A DNA stretch of 64,000 bases from positions 62,001 to 126,000 of the forward strand of contig NZ_JAFFOB010000019.1 of assembly GCF_016918935.1 (NCBI RefSeq). Direction: 5' to 3'. Source of the stretch: Roseitranquillus sediminis. GTDB taxonomy: Bacteria; Pseudomonadota; Alphaproteobacteria; Rhodobacterales; Rhodobacteraceae. This document shows positions 1 to 10,065 of this stretch, in pieces. The notes beneath the pieces are model-generated. The model made no database searches. It had not been told where the DNA came from and saw only the letters and a list, made by a program, of their open reading frames with translations. Each line of letters begins with the position of its first letter. Within the stretch, counting starts at the first letter, position 1. A program made the translations under genes and the position numbers.

Positions 1-2114
1 TGGACCGCCTGGTGCGCATCACCCCACCGCAGTCCCTCCAGCGCACCGCCGAACCTTTCGTCGATCCAGACAAGTGCATCGTCGAGCGCCATCCGGGCAA
101 TGTCGGTGCAGGTTTCCACTGCGCTCGACTGGCGCACGTCGCACCATTGCGAGGCACCGTTGACATCCCGGAAGACCCGCTCGAGGAACAGCGGTTCGGG
201 ATGTGCGAATTCGTCCGCGACCGGACCGATCTCGTCGCGGATCAGCCGGTCCTGAAGCGCGCTCAGCCAAGCGGCATAGATGAGAGGCTCTGGAAGGTGC
301 TCGTTCATCTCGCCGTTCCAGTCGGCGAGGAGGTCCAGTGCCTCCTTCCGGCGCCTCTCGACGCTGCCCTGTGGCGCGGTCTCGGAGGTAAACCAGAGGT
401 CGCGGGCGATCAGCGGCAGAAGCGCCCGTGCGGTGAAGGACACGGTGTCGAGCTGTGCCTCCATGAAACTTTCGCGCGTGTGGACCTGCCTGTTCTGCAT
501 CAGTCGACGCCACCTCTGGACACGCTGCGTATCGCCCCACAAGTAGCTGACGTGAAAAGGAAATGGCCGCTCCACCGTCTTGTTGTTGGTGTTGCCCAGT
601 ATGCCGCCCGGCGGGTCGACGAACTCGGGACTCGCGCTTGCATCCATCCAGCCCTGCCAGAGATTCTCGGACAACCAGCCCGGCGATGGCATCCGTCCCT
701 TGCTCTGGTGGTCGGGATTGCGGCGCGGCATCGCGCCGACGGTCCTGAGGGCGATGGTATCGCCGTCGACCAGGATCACGTTCTGCGACGGCGCAATGTA
801 ATCCTCTGTCGCGGTCAGCGCCTCCTCCACGTCCGTCGCGCGCATAAGGCGCAGACCGGCCGCAAGCGTCGTGTCACGGTGCGAGAGGGCGGTCCACGCC
901 AGCGAAGCCACGTGCCCGCGCGGCGTCACTAGCCCCACGTCGAAGTCTGAGCCTGCAAGCACCGGTCCGTTCGGCGTCCAACGCAGCGTCAGCGTCACCG
1001 GATCGGCGCCGGCGATGCGGATGATGGAGGGGCGGGTCTCCATCGCCACCCAACCGTCGGGCGTCAGCACCTGCTCCGGATCGTCGGGATTGACCTTTTC
1101 CATGTAGAGATCGGCATCGTCCATGTAGGACGAGGTGAGCCCCCAGCCGAGCGCGGCGCTGCGGCCGACCTGCACCAACGGCGTGCCGGGGATGGTCCCG
1201 CCGATCACCGCGCCGCTCGGCAGCTCCAAGCGCGCCAGATACCAGATGCTGGGTGCGGTGAAACCCAGATGCGGGTCGTTGGCGAGCAACGTGCCGCCGG
1301 TCGCCGACCGGTCGGGTGCCGCGGCCCAAGCGTTGGACGCGCCGCCGAAGGGCAGGGGCTGCGCCGGCGACATCGGCTGCGGCGGCGATGAGGCCTGAGC
1401 GATGCGCGGCATCTCGGGAAAGAGCGAGGCGTATTCCGGAAGCGCGGCAACGCCGGGCCCTGGCGTCTCGGGCAGTATGTCGTCGACCCGCTCCTCCGGC
1501 AGGACGAGAGACAGACGCGCGCGCAGCACCTCCGCCTCGACGTGGGAGGAGAGCTGCAGCGCCATCAGCTTGATGAGTGCGACCGAGTCCGCCGGTTGCC
1601 AAGGGGCGATCTCGTTGGAGAACAGGAAGAACTCGGGCGCACCACGGCCCCGCGCGCCTTCGTTCACCTCACGCAGCCAAGCGTTGACGCCGTCGGCGTA
1701 GGCCTGGAGCGCAGCGCGCGTCTCCTCGTCCAGCGCCTCGGCCGAGTCCACGGCCGCACCGTGGAGATCGAGCCGCCGCACCAGGCTGTCGGTCCCCAGC
1801 GTCCGGGGCCCGAACAGCTCGGACAGCCGTCCCTGTGCGGCACGACGCAGCATCGTCATCTGCCACAGGCGATCCTGCGCATGGACGAAGCCGAGGCCGA
1901 AGAAGACATCAGCCTCGGACTCGCCAAAGATGTGCGGCACGTTCGACGTGTCGCGCACGATCTCAACAGGAGCGGCAAGGCGTTCGACCTCGTGGACCGC
2001 GTCGTAGTCCGGCAGCGAGCGCGACCCGAACCAGTAGGCAAGGGTGGTCGTCGCCACGACCACCAGGATCATGCCGGTGAGGATGCGGGTGAGCCAGCGG
2101 AAGGTTCGGGCCAT
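1..2114 (-). CDS. Penicillin acylase family protein (N-terminal nucleophile hydrolase, S45), 3' end cut by window
   Basis: Secreted or periplasmic amidohydrolase of the penicillin/acyl-homoserine-lactone acylase family, which cleaves amide bonds of N-acylated substrates after self-processing into two chains. The minus-strand frame is open from the ATG at 2112-2114 to the window edge (704 codons), so only the last part of the beta chain is missing. Residues 1-30 form a membrane/signal segment. The motif FGGASNAWA supplies the predicted processing-site and catalytic Ser (about residue 260), followed by the family-typical ANDPHLG. Further family motifs are VHAQDRLWQM near residue 70 and GNTNNK in the beta chain. 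The start has only a weak ribosome site. Exact substrate (beta-lactam, AHL or other amide) cannot be told from sequence. It is divergent from the reductase at 2190. Confidence 0.88.
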   Translation of the reverse strand, partial: MARTFRWLTRILTGMILVVVATTTLAYWFGSRSLPDYDAVHEVERLAAPVEIVRDTSNVPHIFGESEADVFFGLGFVHAQDRLWQMTMLRRAAQGRLSELFGPRTLGTDSLVRRLDLHGAAVDSAEALDEETRAALQAYADGVNAWLREVNEGARGRGAPEFFLFSNEIAPWQPADSVALIKLMALQLSSHVEAEVLRARLSLVLPEERVDDILPETPGPGVAALPEYASLFPEMPRIAQASSPPQPMSPAQPLPFGGASNAWAAAPDRSATGGTLLANDPHLGFTAPSIWYLARLELPSGAVIGGTIPGTPLVQVGRSAALGWGLTSSYMDDADLYMEKVNPDDPEQVLTPDGWVAMETRPSIIRIAGADPVTLTLRWTPNGPVLAGSDFDVGLVTPRGHVASLAWTALSHRDTTLAAGLRLMRATDVEEALTATEDYIAPSQNVILVDGDTIALRTVGAMPRRNPDHQSKGRMPSPGWLSENLWQGWMDASASPEFVDPPGGILGNTNNKTVERPFPFHVSYLWGDTQRVQRWRRLMQNRQVHTRESFMEAQLDTVSFTARALLPLIARDLWFTSETAPQGSVERRRKEALDLLADWNGEMNEHLPEPLIYAAWLSALQDRLIRDEIGPVADEFAHPEPLFLERVFRDVNGASQWCDVRQSSAVETCTDIARMALDDALVWIDERFGGALEGLRWGDAHQAV

Positions 2115-2189
2115 GGTCGCTCTGGTTGACGGTGTCGGCGGGTCGGTTACTTAGGTTCGGCGGCAAGAGCGAGTGAAAGCGGGGAGAAC

Positions 2190-3074
2190 ATGGTCAAGAT
2201 CGCGTTTCTGGGACTGGGGGTCATGGGCTTCCCGATGGCGGGGCACCTGGCGCGGGCCGGGCATGAGGTCACCGTCTACAATCGCACTGCCGCGAAGGCC
2301 AAGAAGTGGGCCGAGACGCACTCCGGCGCGACCGCCGCCACGCCGCGCGAAGCAGCCGAAGGCGCGGATTTCGTCATGTCCTGTGTCGGCAATGACGACG
2401 ACCTGCGCGAAGTGTGTCTGGGTGACAATGGGGCTTTTGCCGGCATGGCCGAAGGCAGCGTGTTCGTGGACCACACCACCGTCTCGGCTGCGGTCACGCG
2501 GAAGCTTTCCGCGATAGCCGACGGGAAGGGGATCAGCTTCGTCGACGCGCCGATCTCGGGCGGACAGGCCGGCGCGGAGAACGGCGCGCTCTCGATCATG
2601 TGTGGCGGGAGCGAGGCCGCGTACGCGCGCGCCGAGCCGGTGATGGAGACCTATGCAAAGATCTGCCGCCGGATCGGCGACAGCGGCGCGGGGCAGATGA
2701 CCAAGATGGTCAACCAGATCTGCATTGCGGGCCTCGTGCAGGCGCTGTCGGAGGGGCTGGCGTTCGCCCAGAAGGCGGGCCTTGACGCGAATGCGGTGGT
2801 GGAAGTCATCAGCCAGGGTGCCGCCGGATCGTGGCAAATGGTCAACCGGCACGAGACAATGCTGGAGGGCGCCTTCGAGCACGGCTTCGCTGTCGACTGG
2901 ATGCGCAAGGACTTGGGCATCTGCCTTGAAGCGGCGGATGAGGTCGGCGCGTCGCTTCCCGTCACCGCACTGGTGGACCAGTTCTACAGGGACGTCCAGT
3001 CGATGGGCGGCGGCCGGTGGGACACCTCGTCCCTGATCCGGCGCCTCAACGATCTCGCGCAAGTCAGGGAATGA
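2190..3074 (+). CDS. NAD(P)-dependent oxidoreductase, 3-hydroxyisobutyrate dehydrogenase family
   Basis: A 294-residue beta-hydroxyacid dehydrogenase. It has the N-terminal Rossmann motif GLGVMG (about residues 8-13), the substrate-binding loop DAPISGG (about 119-125) and the catalytic block GAGQMTKMVNQ with the expected Lys at residue 172. The C-terminal half is the all-helical dimerisation domain. Family members reduce or oxidise 3-hydroxyisobutyrate, tartronate semialdehyde, 2-(hydroxymethyl)glutarate or succinic semialdehyde-type substrates. The sequence alone does not pick one, and there is no valine-degradation neighbour to support MmsB. The ATG has a GGGGAGAAC-type ribosome site. It is divergent from the acylase and its end overlaps the convergent SYLF gene by 11 nt. 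Confidence 0.85.
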   Translation: MVKIAFLGLGVMGFPMAGHLARAGHEVTVYNRTAAKAKKWAETHSGATAATPREAAEGADFVMSCVGNDDDLREVCLGDNGAFAGMAEGSVFVDHTTVSAAVTRKLSAIADGKGISFVDAPISGGQAGAENGALSIMCGGSEAAYARAEPVMETYAKICRRIGDSGAGQMTKMVNQICIAGLVQALSEGLAFAQKAGLDANAVVEVISQGAAGSWQMVNRHETMLEGAFEHGFAVDWMRKDLGICLEAADEVGASLPVTALVDQFYRDVQSMGGGRWDTSSLIRRLNDLAQVRE

Positions 3075-3627
3075 TCCGGGTATACTTCGTGCCCTCCAGT
3101 GTCGCGCCGACCATGAGGCCCGCCTGACCGAAGACCACCGCGATGACGGGCGCCATCTGCGTCGTCGTCTCGGCCGAAAGCGTCTCTCCCTCGTTGTTCG
3201 CGACGTAGACGAGGTCCGCGCCCGCGGCCCAGCCGGGTGAGGTGCGAAAGGTGCGGAGCGCCTGCTCGGTCATGAAGAAGAGCACGTGGGCGTATTGCTG
3301 CGCACCGATCTGGGGTCCGAAGCTGGCTCGCGTTGCCGAGTAGTAGTCCACGGTCGAACCGCGGATCTGCAGTGCGCCGCGGCCATAGGCGCCGCCGACG
3401 GTAAGGAAGCCTGCGCGCGTCATCAGGGGCATCACCAGGATGCCGACGGCATCATCCCGCAGCTTGGCTGTGCCGGGATAGTTTCGGTAGAGATAGTCGA
3501 GGGTCGTGTCCACGCGTGCGTCGATGGTCCGACTACCCGGGCTCCCGATGCCGTTGCCGCACCCCGCAAGCGCAAGTGCCGATGCCGCCGCGCCCGTGAC
3601 GAGCGCGCGTCGCGAAAGCTGTTCCAT
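3064..3627 (-). CDS. SYLF-domain (YSC84-like) lipoprotein
   Basis: A 187-residue exported protein. The chosen ATG (3625-3627) gives a signal sequence with a twin-arginine-like SRRALVTG stretch and a lipobox ending ALAGC. The longer open frame to 3714 would bury this signal, so it was rejected. The rest matches the SYLF/YSC84 domain: a conserved GILVMP near residue 65, a GxYGRGAL stretch, and a C-terminal AVFGQAGLMVGATLEG block. Family members bind lipids; bacterial members are outer-membrane or periplasmic proteins of unclear role. It converges on the reductase with an 11-nt overlap. Confidence 0.8.
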   Translation of the reverse strand: MEQLSRRALVTGAAASALALAGCGNGIGSPGSRTIDARVDTTLDYLYRNYPGTAKLRDDAVGILVMPLMTRAGFLTVGGAYGRGALQIRGSTVDYYSATRASFGPQIGAQQYAHVLFFMTEQALRTFRTSPGWAAGADLVYVANNEGETLSAETTTQMAPVIAVVFGQAGLMVGATLEGTKYTRIIP

Positions 3628-3786
3628 GCCGATGCCCGATCCGTTGCCTGTTTCCGGCGGCCTTCTCGGACCGCTCTGGTCGCGGAGTGTAGCCAACGCC
3701 CGCGTGAGTGTCACCAGCGGCCACGCGCTTCAGCAGGCTCGCGCGGCCGACCGCCTACTTCGCCTGAACCAATCCGGCAGCAGCCG

Positions 3787-4464
3787 TCAGTGCTTCAGAA
3801 CGCGCCGCACGAGCGACGGCAAGGCTGCGAAGCTGTCGAAGGTCGCCGCTGCCGGCAGCTCCTCCACAGGCCGCTTCCGATATCCTTCCGTGTAGAGGAG
3901 GAACGGGACGTCCGCCCGCCGTGCAGTATCGGCGTCGACCTCGCTGTCGCCGACATAGATCGCCGGGCCGCCCCCCAGCCGCGACACCGTCTCGATGAGC
4001 GGCGCAGGATCGGGCTTCGCGACCGGCACCTCGTCGCCCCCCAGAACGGCGCTGAAGTGGCAGGCGAGGCCCAGGCGGTCCAGCACCGCGCGCGCAAGTT
4101 CGCCCGGCTTGTTCGTGCAGACGCCAAGCGCGTGACCCTCGCGCCGCAGCTCCTCCAGCGCGGCGGGTACGTCCTGAATGACATCCGTCAAGTCGGCCGG
4201 CGCGGCACGATAGTGGCGCAGGAAGACGCGCACCATCTCGTCATGGCGCGCCGGTGTCACCGCACGCGTCTCCATGACCTGCGCAACCAGCCTCGGCACG
4301 CCGTGGCCGATGAAGCCGCGCACCGTCGCAAGGTCGAGTGGCTGGAGCGCCACCTCGTGGAGCATCCGGTTCGTCGCGGCATGGATGTCGGCAACGCTGT
4401 CGACGAGCGTCCCGTCGAGATCGAAGACCACGGCCGCAGGATACCTGCGGCGTCTGTCGCTCAA
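3787..4464 (-). CDS. gph: Phosphoglycolate phosphatase (HAD superfamily)
   Basis: A 225-residue cytosolic HAD phosphatase that removes phosphate from 2-phosphoglycolate. Motif I is FDLDGTLVDS near residue 14 (both catalytic Asp present), motif II lies in CTNKP, motif III in AKPDP, and motif IV in GDSEVD. A helical cap sits between motifs I and II. Its ATG overlaps the rpe stop by 4 nt (ATGA), so it is translationally coupled as the last gene of the xylose/pentose run. Roseobacters commonly pair rpe and gph, as in Calvin-cycle loci elsewhere. Substrate assignment rests on family resemblance and the rpe neighbour; a different small phosphosugar is possible. Confidence 0.85.
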   Translation of the reverse strand: MSDRRRRYPAAVVFDLDGTLVDSVADIHAATNRMLHEVALQPLDLATVRGFIGHGVPRLVAQVMETRAVTPARHDEMVRVFLRHYRAAPADLTDVIQDVPAALEELRREGHALGVCTNKPGELARAVLDRLGLACHFSAVLGGDEVPVAKPDPAPLIETVSRLGGGPAIYVGDSEVDADTARRADVPFLLYTEGYRKRPVEELPAAATFDSFAALPSLVRRVLKH

Positions 4465-5159
4465 CCGCCGGTGGCGCCGCTTTCCGCAGCGGCGCGGATC
4501 GTATGGATATTGCGGGCGTAGGGCTCCGGGTCGTCGACCGAGCCGCCGCGGAACACCGCCGAACCGGCGACAAGCACGTCGGCGCCCGCCGCCGCGACCA
4601 TCGGCGCCGTCTCCTGGTCAACCCCGCCGTCGATCTCGATGTGGATCTCGCGGTCGCCGATCATCTCGCGCAGCCGGACCACCTTGTCGATCTGCGAGCG
4701 GATGAACTTCTGTCCGCCGAACCCCGGGTTCACCGTCATCACCAGGACGAGGTCCACCATGTCGAGCAGGTTCGACACCGTCTCGGCCGGCGTGCCGGGG
4801 TTCAGCGCTACGCCCGCCCGCACGCCGCTGCCCCTGATCGCCTGCAGCGTACGGTGGACGTGCGGTCCCGCCTCGACGTGCGCCGAAATGAGGTCGGCGC
4901 CCGCCTCGGCGAAGGCCTCGATCATCGGGTCGACCGGCGCGATCATCAGGTGCACGTCCATGAAACCGGAGATGTGCGGGCGGATCGCGCGGCAGGTCGC
5001 GGGCCCGAAGGTAATGTTCGGCACGAAGTGGCCGTCCATGACGTCCACGTGCACCCAGTCGGCGCCCGCCGCCTCGATGGCGCGGCACTCGCGGCCAAAG
5101 TCGGCGAAGTCGGCGGACAGGATCGACGGCGCGATCCGGATGCGTCGGTCGAAGGTCAT
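4461..5159 (-). CDS. rpe: Ribulose-phosphate 3-epimerase
   Basis: A 232-residue TIM-barrel enzyme that interconverts D-xylulose 5-phosphate and D-ribulose 5-phosphate in the pentose phosphate pathway. It shows IAPSILSADF at the N-terminus, the metal-site strand VHVDVMDGHFVPN, the second His in DVHLM, and EIDGGV near the C-terminus, at normal length for the family. It lies 65 nt downstream of xylA on the same strand, so it supplies the step after xylulokinase. The stop overlaps the gph start by 4 nt. Confidence 0.95.
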   Translation of the reverse strand: MTFDRRIRIAPSILSADFADFGRECRAIEAAGADWVHVDVMDGHFVPNITFGPATCRAIRPHISGFMDVHLMIAPVDPMIEAFAEAGADLISAHVEAGPHVHRTLQAIRGSGVRAGVALNPGTPAETVSNLLDMVDLVLVMTVNPGFGGQKFIRSQIDKVVRLREMIGDREIHIEIDGGVDQETAPMVAAAGADVLVAGSAVFRGGSVDDPEPYARNIHTIRAAAESGATGG

Positions 5160-5224
5160 CGGGCGGCACTCCTCTCGTCGCGCGCCTTCTTCATCTTGCG
5201 CGGCTGATTGGCAACCCGCCGCGG

Positions 5225-6526
5225 TCAGATGAAGCGCGAGACGTAGTTCTCCAGCCGCTCCTGCCGGCCAGACCGCGGCTCGGGCCGCAGGTCCTGTTCG
5301 CGCACGCGCGCCGCGATGGCGTCCAGCGTCTCCTCCTCGAGCATCCGCCGCGCATCCCGGCTCTGCCAGCCCGCATAGCGCTCTCGCCGCGCCGCCTCGA
5401 GACCGCCGTCTTCCATCATGGCCGCCGCGGCCTTGAAGCCGCGGGCGCAGACGTCCATCGCGCCGACATGCGCGGCAACGAGGTCGACGGGATCGAGCGA
5501 CTGCCGGCGGAGCTTGGCGTCGAAGTTGGTGCCGCCCGTCGTGAACCCGCCGGCCTTCAGGATCTCGTAGTAGGCGAGCGCGACCTCGCGCGGGTTGTCA
5601 GGGAACTGGTCGGTGTCCCAGCCGGACTGGTAGTCGTTGCGGTTCATGTCGATCGAGCCGAAGAGGCCAAGCGACGCGGCCAGCGCGATCTCGTGCTCGA
5701 ACGAGTGACCGGCCAGGATGGCGTGGCCCTGCTCGAGGTTCAGCTTGACCTCATCCTGCAATCCGTAGCGGTGCAGGAAGCCGGCCACCGTTGCTACGTC
5801 GTAGTCGTACTGGTGCTTCGTCGGCTCCTGCGGCTTGGGCTCGATCAGGATCGTGCCCTTAAAGCCGATCTTGTGCTTGTGATCGACGACCTTCGACAGG
5901 AACGCCCCTGCCTGATCCGCCTCGGCCTTGAGGTCGGTGTTGAGGAGCGTCTCGTAACCTTCGCGCCCGCCCCAGAGAACGTAGTTCTGCCCGCCGAGGC
6001 GGTGAGTCGCATCGAGGACCGTCTTCACCGTGGCCGCAGCGTAGGCGAAGACATCCGGGTCCGGGTTCGTCGCCGCGCCCGCCATGAAGCGACGGTGCGA
6101 GAAGAGGTTCGACGTGCCCCAGAGAAGTCGGGGTCCGCCCGCCTCCATCTTCTCGCCAATGTAGTCGACGATCTCTTCGAAGTTGCGGGTGCTTTCGGCG
6201 AAGCTGTCGCCCTCGGGACGGATGTCGAAATCGTGGAAGCAGAAGAACGGCTGGCCCAGGATCGCGAAGAGATCGAAGGCGGCATCGGCCTTGGCGCGCG
6301 CCGCCTCCATCGTTTCGCCGAACCACGGGCGCTCGAACGTCTGGCCGCCGAACGGGTCGCCGCCCGGCCAGGCGAAACTGTGCCACCAGGCGACGGCGAA
6401 GCGGAGCTGGTCCTCCAGCCGCGCGCCGCCCACCGTCGCGTCGGGATCGTAGTGGCGGAATGCCAATTCGACCCCGCTCTCCGGTCCTTCGTAGCGGATC
6501 GGCTCGATGCCGGCGAAATAGCTCAT
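5225..6526 (-). CDS. xylA: Xylose isomerase
   Basis: A 433-residue cytosolic enzyme, of class II length, converting D-xylose to D-xylulose. The catalytic His lies in FCFHDFD, the proton-shuttle region in LWGGREGYE, the metal-binding Glu/Lys segment in [15 protein letters not shown], and a second metal site in GHSFEHEI and the later MNRND and NFDAKLRR. The stop of xylB and the start of xylA overlap by 4 nt, so the genes are translationally coupled. The surrounding order xylF-permease-ATPase-xylB-xylA-rpe makes the pathway assignment firm. Confidence 0.97.
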   Translation of the reverse strand: MSYFAGIEPIRYEGPESGVELAFRHYDPDATVGGARLEDQLRFAVAWWHSFAWPGGDPFGGQTFERPWFGETMEAARAKADAAFDLFAILGQPFFCFHDFDIRPEGDSFAESTRNFEEIVDYIGEKMEAGGPRLLWGTSNLFSHRRFMAGAATNPDPDVFAYAAATVKTVLDATHRLGGQNYVLWGGREGYETLLNTDLKAEADQAGAFLSKVVDHKHKIGFKGTILIEPKPQEPTKHQYDYDVATVAGFLHRYGLQDEVKLNLEQGHAILAGHSFEHEIALAASLGLFGSIDMNRNDYQSGWDTDQFPDNPREVALAYYEILKAGGFTTGGTNFDAKLRRQSLDPVDLVAAHVGAMDVCARGFKAAAAMMEDGGLEAARRERYAGWQSRDARRMLEEETLDAIAARVREQDLRPEPRSGRQERLENYVSRFI

Positions 6527-7956
6527 CGGGTGTCCTTCAGCGATGTGTACGTGGCGCGGTAGCGGGCGTGCGCGGCGTCGAACGCCTCAACAAGGTCCGC
6601 CTGCGGCTCGAACGTCCGCCGGACCGGGGGCGGCGCGACGTACAGGTCACCGGTCTCGGCCATGCGGCCAAGGCGGGCGGCCCCGAATGCGCCGCCGAAC
6701 TCACCGTCCGCCGGCACGTCGAGCGGGATGCCGAGCGCGGTGGCGATGCAGGAGAGCCAGTAGTTCGACCGGCTGCCGCCGCCGAGTGCGAGCGCCCGCT
6801 CGAGGCGTGTGCCGGTGGAGGCGAGGGCGTCGCGGCAGTCACGCACCGCAAAGGCCACACCCTCCAGCACCGCCCGGGTGGCGGCGGCGGTGTCCGTCGC
6901 ATGCTCAAGGCCGACAAAGGCGCCGCGCGCGGCGGCGTCGTTGTGCGGCGTGCGTTCGCCGCCGAGGTAAGGCAGGAACGTCGTCCGCCCCGGCGCGCGC
7001 AGCGGGCCGAGGTTCTTCGTGAGCGCGTCGGCGCGGCGGCCGACCAGTGCGGCGAACCAGTTGAGCGCGTCCGTCGCCGACAGGATCACGCCCATCTGGT
7101 GCCAAGTCTCCGGCACGGCATGGCAGAAGGTATGGACCGCCGTCTCCGGCGCGGGGCGGTAACCGTCGGTCGCCACGAAGAGCACGCCGGAGGTACCGAG
7201 CGACAGGAATGCCGAGCCCTCGGCCACCACACCGGCGCCGATGGCGGATGCCGCGTTGTCCCCGCCGCCGCCGGCGACGACGGTGCCGGGCCGCAGGCCC
7301 CATCTTGCCGCGATGCCCTCGCGCACGGCGCCGGACGGGGCCGCACCCTCGACCAGGCGCGGCATCGCTTCGCGACCGAGGACCGATTTCGCGAGCAGTT
7401 CGTCCGACCAGTCTCTCGCCGGGGTGTCGAGCCAGCCCGTGCCCGCGGCGTCGGACATCTCCGAAACGTACTCACCCGTCAGCCAGAGGCGCAGATAATC
7501 CTTGGGCAGCAGGACGCGCGTGGTCCTGGCGAAGACCTCCGGCTCGTGACGCCGGACCCACTCGACCTTGGGCGCGGTAAAGCCTGGAAAGACGATGTTG
7601 CCGGTGATGTCGCGCCACGCCGGGTCAGCATCCATCTCGGCCGCCTCGCGGTGCGAGCGCGTGTCGTTCCAGAGCATGCAGGGCCGGCGCGGCGCCCGAT
7701 CATCGCCCAGAAGCGTCGCGCCATGCATCTGGCCGGAGAGGCCAATGCCGCGGACACCGGAGAGATCATGCGCTGCTGCCAGCGCGGCGAGCACTGCCTC
7801 GGCGGCGGCGATCCAGTCCGCCGGATCCTGTTCGGACCAGCCGTCGTGCGGGCGCGATACCTGAAGCGGCGCCGTCGCTTCGCCGACGAGACGCTCGTCG
7901 TCGTCGATCAGGACGGCCTTGAGGCCGGACGTGCCGAGGTCGAGACCGAGATGCAT
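6523..7956 (-). CDS. xylB: Xylulokinase (FGGY family)
   Basis: A 477-residue carbohydrate kinase phosphorylating D-xylulose to D-xylulose 5-phosphate. The ATG at 7954-7956 begins directly at the phosphate-1 motif [10 protein letters not shown]; the 40 residues upstream in the same frame are low-quality Arg-rich read-through and were rejected. Other motifs are [12 protein letters not shown] near residue 75, the [12 protein letters not shown] loop, and the C-terminal [10 protein letters not shown] nucleotide-binding segment. Its ATG overlaps the upstream ATPase stop by one base (TGATG), and its stop overlaps xylA by 4 nt. Confidence 0.96.
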   Translation of the reverse strand: MHLGLDLGTSGLKAVLIDDDERLVGEATAPLQVSRPHDGWSEQDPADWIAAAEAVLAALAAAHDLSGVRGIGLSGQMHGATLLGDDRAPRRPCMLWNDTRSHREAAEMDADPAWRDITGNIVFPGFTAPKVEWVRRHEPEVFARTTRVLLPKDYLRLWLTGEYVSEMSDAAGTGWLDTPARDWSDELLAKSVLGREAMPRLVEGAAPSGAVREGIAARWGLRPGTVVAGGGGDNAASAIGAGVVAEGSAFLSLGTSGVLFVATDGYRPAPETAVHTFCHAVPETWHQMGVILSATDALNWFAALVGRRADALTKNLGPLRAPGRTTFLPYLGGERTPHNDAAARGAFVGLEHATDTAAATRAVLEGVAFAVRDCRDALASTGTRLERALALGGGSRSNYWLSCIATALGIPLDVPADGEFGGAFGAARLGRMAETGDLYVAPPPVRRTFEPQADLVEAFDAAHARYRATYTSLKDTR

Positions 7957-8717
7957 CAGGCGGCCTGCGGCATCTTGCCGAGGATGATCATGCCCAGGAT
8001 GTCGTCTTCGGTAACGTTCGCGACATTCACCGTGCCGACCAGTTCGCCGTTCTTCATCACGCTGGCACGGTCGCACATGGCCATGACCTGATGGATGTCA
8101 TGGTCGATCAGGAAGATGCCGATGCCCTGCCGCTTGAGCTCCTGGATCAGGTCAGAGACCATCTTGGTCTCCTGCACGCCGAGGGCGGCGGTGGGCTCGT
8201 CCATGATCAGGATGCGGGCGTTGAAGTAGACTGCGCGGCTGATCGCCACCGACTGTCGCTGTCCGCCTGAAAGCGCCGCGACCGGGGCGCCGAACTTGCG
8301 GAAGTTCGGGTTGAGGCGGCCCATGATCCTGCGGGTCTCGGCCTCCATCGCCGCGTCGTCTACGAAGCCCAACGGCGTCGTCAGCTCGCGGCCAAGGAAC
8401 AGGTTGGAGGCGGCGTCGAGGTTGTCGGCAAGCGCGAGCGTCTGGTAGATCGTCTCGATGTTGTAGCGCCGCGCATCCCGCGGGTTGTTGATCTCCGCCC
8501 GTTCTCCGTTGACGAAAATCTCGCCCGAGTCCTGCTTGTAGGCGCCCGAGAGGCACTTGATGAGCGTGGACTTGCCGGCGCCGTTGTGGCCGAGCAGACC
8601 GACGACCTCGCCCGGATAGAGGTCGACGCTGACGTGGTCGACGGCCTTGACGCCGCCGAAGGCGATCGAGATGTCGCGCAACTCGACAAGGGGGGTTCCG
8701 CTGCGATCGACCATCAT
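7956..8717 (-). CDS. Sugar ABC transporter ATP-binding protein, single nucleotide-binding domain (xylose uptake)
   Basis: ATPase of the xylose importer, 253 residues. Walker A is GHNGAGKST (43-51), the signature is LSGGQRQSV, Walker B is ILIMDEPTA, and the switch His lies in LIDHDIH. Only one ABC domain is present, whereas E. coli XylG carries two, so this protein should act as a homodimer as in the FrcA-type systems. A longer frame running up to 10205 is simply open through the permease region and is not coding. The ATG at 8717 overlaps the permease stop (ATGA). The gene is named by context; I leave the symbol blank because the architecture differs from classical XylG. Confidence 0.92.
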   Translation of the reverse strand: MMVDRSGTPLVELRDISIAFGGVKAVDHVSVDLYPGEVVGLLGHNGAGKSTLIKCLSGAYKQDSGEIFVNGERAEINNPRDARRYNIETIYQTLALADNLDAASNLFLGRELTTPLGFVDDAAMEAETRRIMGRLNPNFRKFGAPVAALSGGQRQSVAISRAVYFNARILIMDEPTAALGVQETKMVSDLIQELKRQGIGIFLIDHDIHQVMAMCDRASVMKNGELVGTVNVANVTEDDILGMIILGKMPQAA

Positions 8718-10006
8718 TTGGCTCCCGTCCGGCGGCGGTAGATGATGTCCACCAGCACCGCGAACACCAGGACACCGCCCACGACGATGTTCTGGAACGG
8801 TGCGTCCACGCCCACCATCGCCATTCCGGACTGCAGCGACTGCATGATGAGCGCGCCCAGAATCGCGCCGTAGATCGTGCCGATGCCGCCTGAGAGCGCG
8901 GTGCCGCCAATGACGGCGGCAGCGATGACCCGCAGCTCGTCCAGCGTACCGATATCGTTGGAGTGGAAGGTCAGCCGCGCCGACGCTACCAGCGCCGCCA
9001 GTGCGCAAAGCGCGCCCATCAGCGCGAAGACCTTGACCGTGAGCAGGCGGGTATTGATGCCGCTCAGCTCTGCCGCGTCCGGATTGCCGCCGGTTGCGAA
9101 GATGTAGCGGCCCAACCGTGTCTTTCGCGCGATCAACGTCATCACCACCGCCACGGCCAGCAGCAGCAACACGGAGTAGGGAATGCCGTAGCCCGCCGTG
9201 TAGCCCGCCGGCATGGTCTCTCCGCGTGCCTCGAAGATGCGCTGCAGGCGCGGGCCGGGAACCTCGTAGCTGTTCAGAAGCAGGACGAAGCCCATTATGC
9301 CCACCGCGGCGACGGCCGCGATGACGGCCTCGGCCCAGAGCGGCTTTACCGGGAACTCGTGCGCGAGCTTCGACCGGCGTCCCTGCCACATCGCCACCCA
9401 GGCGGCCAGCACGGCGAGCATGCCGACGATCCAGCTGCCGGTCTCGCCCAGGGTGCCGCCGATACCGCCGAAGAGCTGGTAGGTCTCGTCGAGGGGACCG
9501 ATCGTCTGCCCGTTCGTGAGGTACCAGGCGACGTTGCGCCAGATCAGCAGGCCGCCGAGCGTCACGATGAAAGCCGGGATGGTGAGATAGCCGACCAGCC
9601 AACCGTGGAACGCGCCGATCAGCGTGCCGCAGACGAGGCCGGCGACGATGGCTAGGGGCGCGATCAGGGGGTGGCCGAGGCCCAGCCCCAGCCAGCCGGG
9701 CACGATAACCGTCTGCGTCATCGCCATGATAGCGGAGCAGGTGGCGAGGAGGGAGCCGACCGAGAGGTCGATATGACGCGTCACAATGATGAAGACCATG
9801 CCGGTCGCCATGATTGCGACGCTGACGGTCTGGATCGTCAGGTTGAAGATGTTGCGCGGCGTCAGGAAGCGTCCGTCGGTGACGACGTTGAAGACCAGCG
9901 CCAGCACGACAAAGGCGCCGATCATCCCGAGGAGGCGCGTGTCGAGTTCGAGCGACGCAAAGACGCTGCGTCGTGTCGGCGCCGGTTGCTGTGCCGTCTC
10001 GGTCAT
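8714..10006 (-). CDS. xylH: Sugar ABC transporter permease (XylH-like)
   Basis: A 430-residue integral membrane permease of the ribose/xylose (BPD_transp_2) class. Hydrophobic segments run from about residue 25 to the C-terminus, with the family-typical HIDLSVGS near residue 78 and the conserved coupling region around [19 protein letters not shown] in the last quarter. It forms the membrane channel for sugar delivered by XylF and driven by the adjacent ATPase. It lies about 60 nt downstream of xylF, across a strong hairpin, and overlaps the ATPase start by 4 nt. Confidence 0.92.
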   Translation of the reverse strand: MTETAQQPAPTRRSVFASLELDTRLLGMIGAFVVLALVFNVVTDGRFLTPRNIFNLTIQTVSVAIMATGMVFIIVTRHIDLSVGSLLATCSAIMAMTQTVIVPGWLGLGLGHPLIAPLAIVAGLVCGTLIGAFHGWLVGYLTIPAFIVTLGGLLIWRNVAWYLTNGQTIGPLDETYQLFGGIGGTLGETGSWIVGMLAVLAAWVAMWQGRRSKLAHEFPVKPLWAEAVIAAVAAVGIMGFVLLLNSYEVPGPRLQRIFEARGETMPAGYTAGYGIPYSVLLLLAVAVVMTLIARKTRLGRYIFATGGNPDAAELSGINTRLLTVKVFALMGALCALAALVASARLTFHSNDIGTLDELRVIAAAVIGGTALSGGIGTIYGAILGALIMQSLQSGMAMVGVDAPFQNIVVGGVLVFAVLVDIIYRRRTGAK

Positions 10007-10030
10007 GGTTGGTCCCCGATGCCCTTGAGT

Positions 10031-10059
10031 GCGGCGCCGCCCTTGGCGCGCGGCGCCGC
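10031..10059 (-). terminator. Intercistronic hairpin after xylF
   Basis: Perfect 10-bp inverted repeat GCGGCGCCGC (10031-10040 and 10050-10059) with a 9-nt loop, lying just after the xylF stop and before xylH. There is no T-run, so it is better read as an mRNA-stabilising or partial-termination hairpin that lets the binding protein exceed the membrane components. That role is inferred from similar hairpins in other ABC operons. Confidence 0.5.
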
Positions 10060-10065
10060 GTCAGA

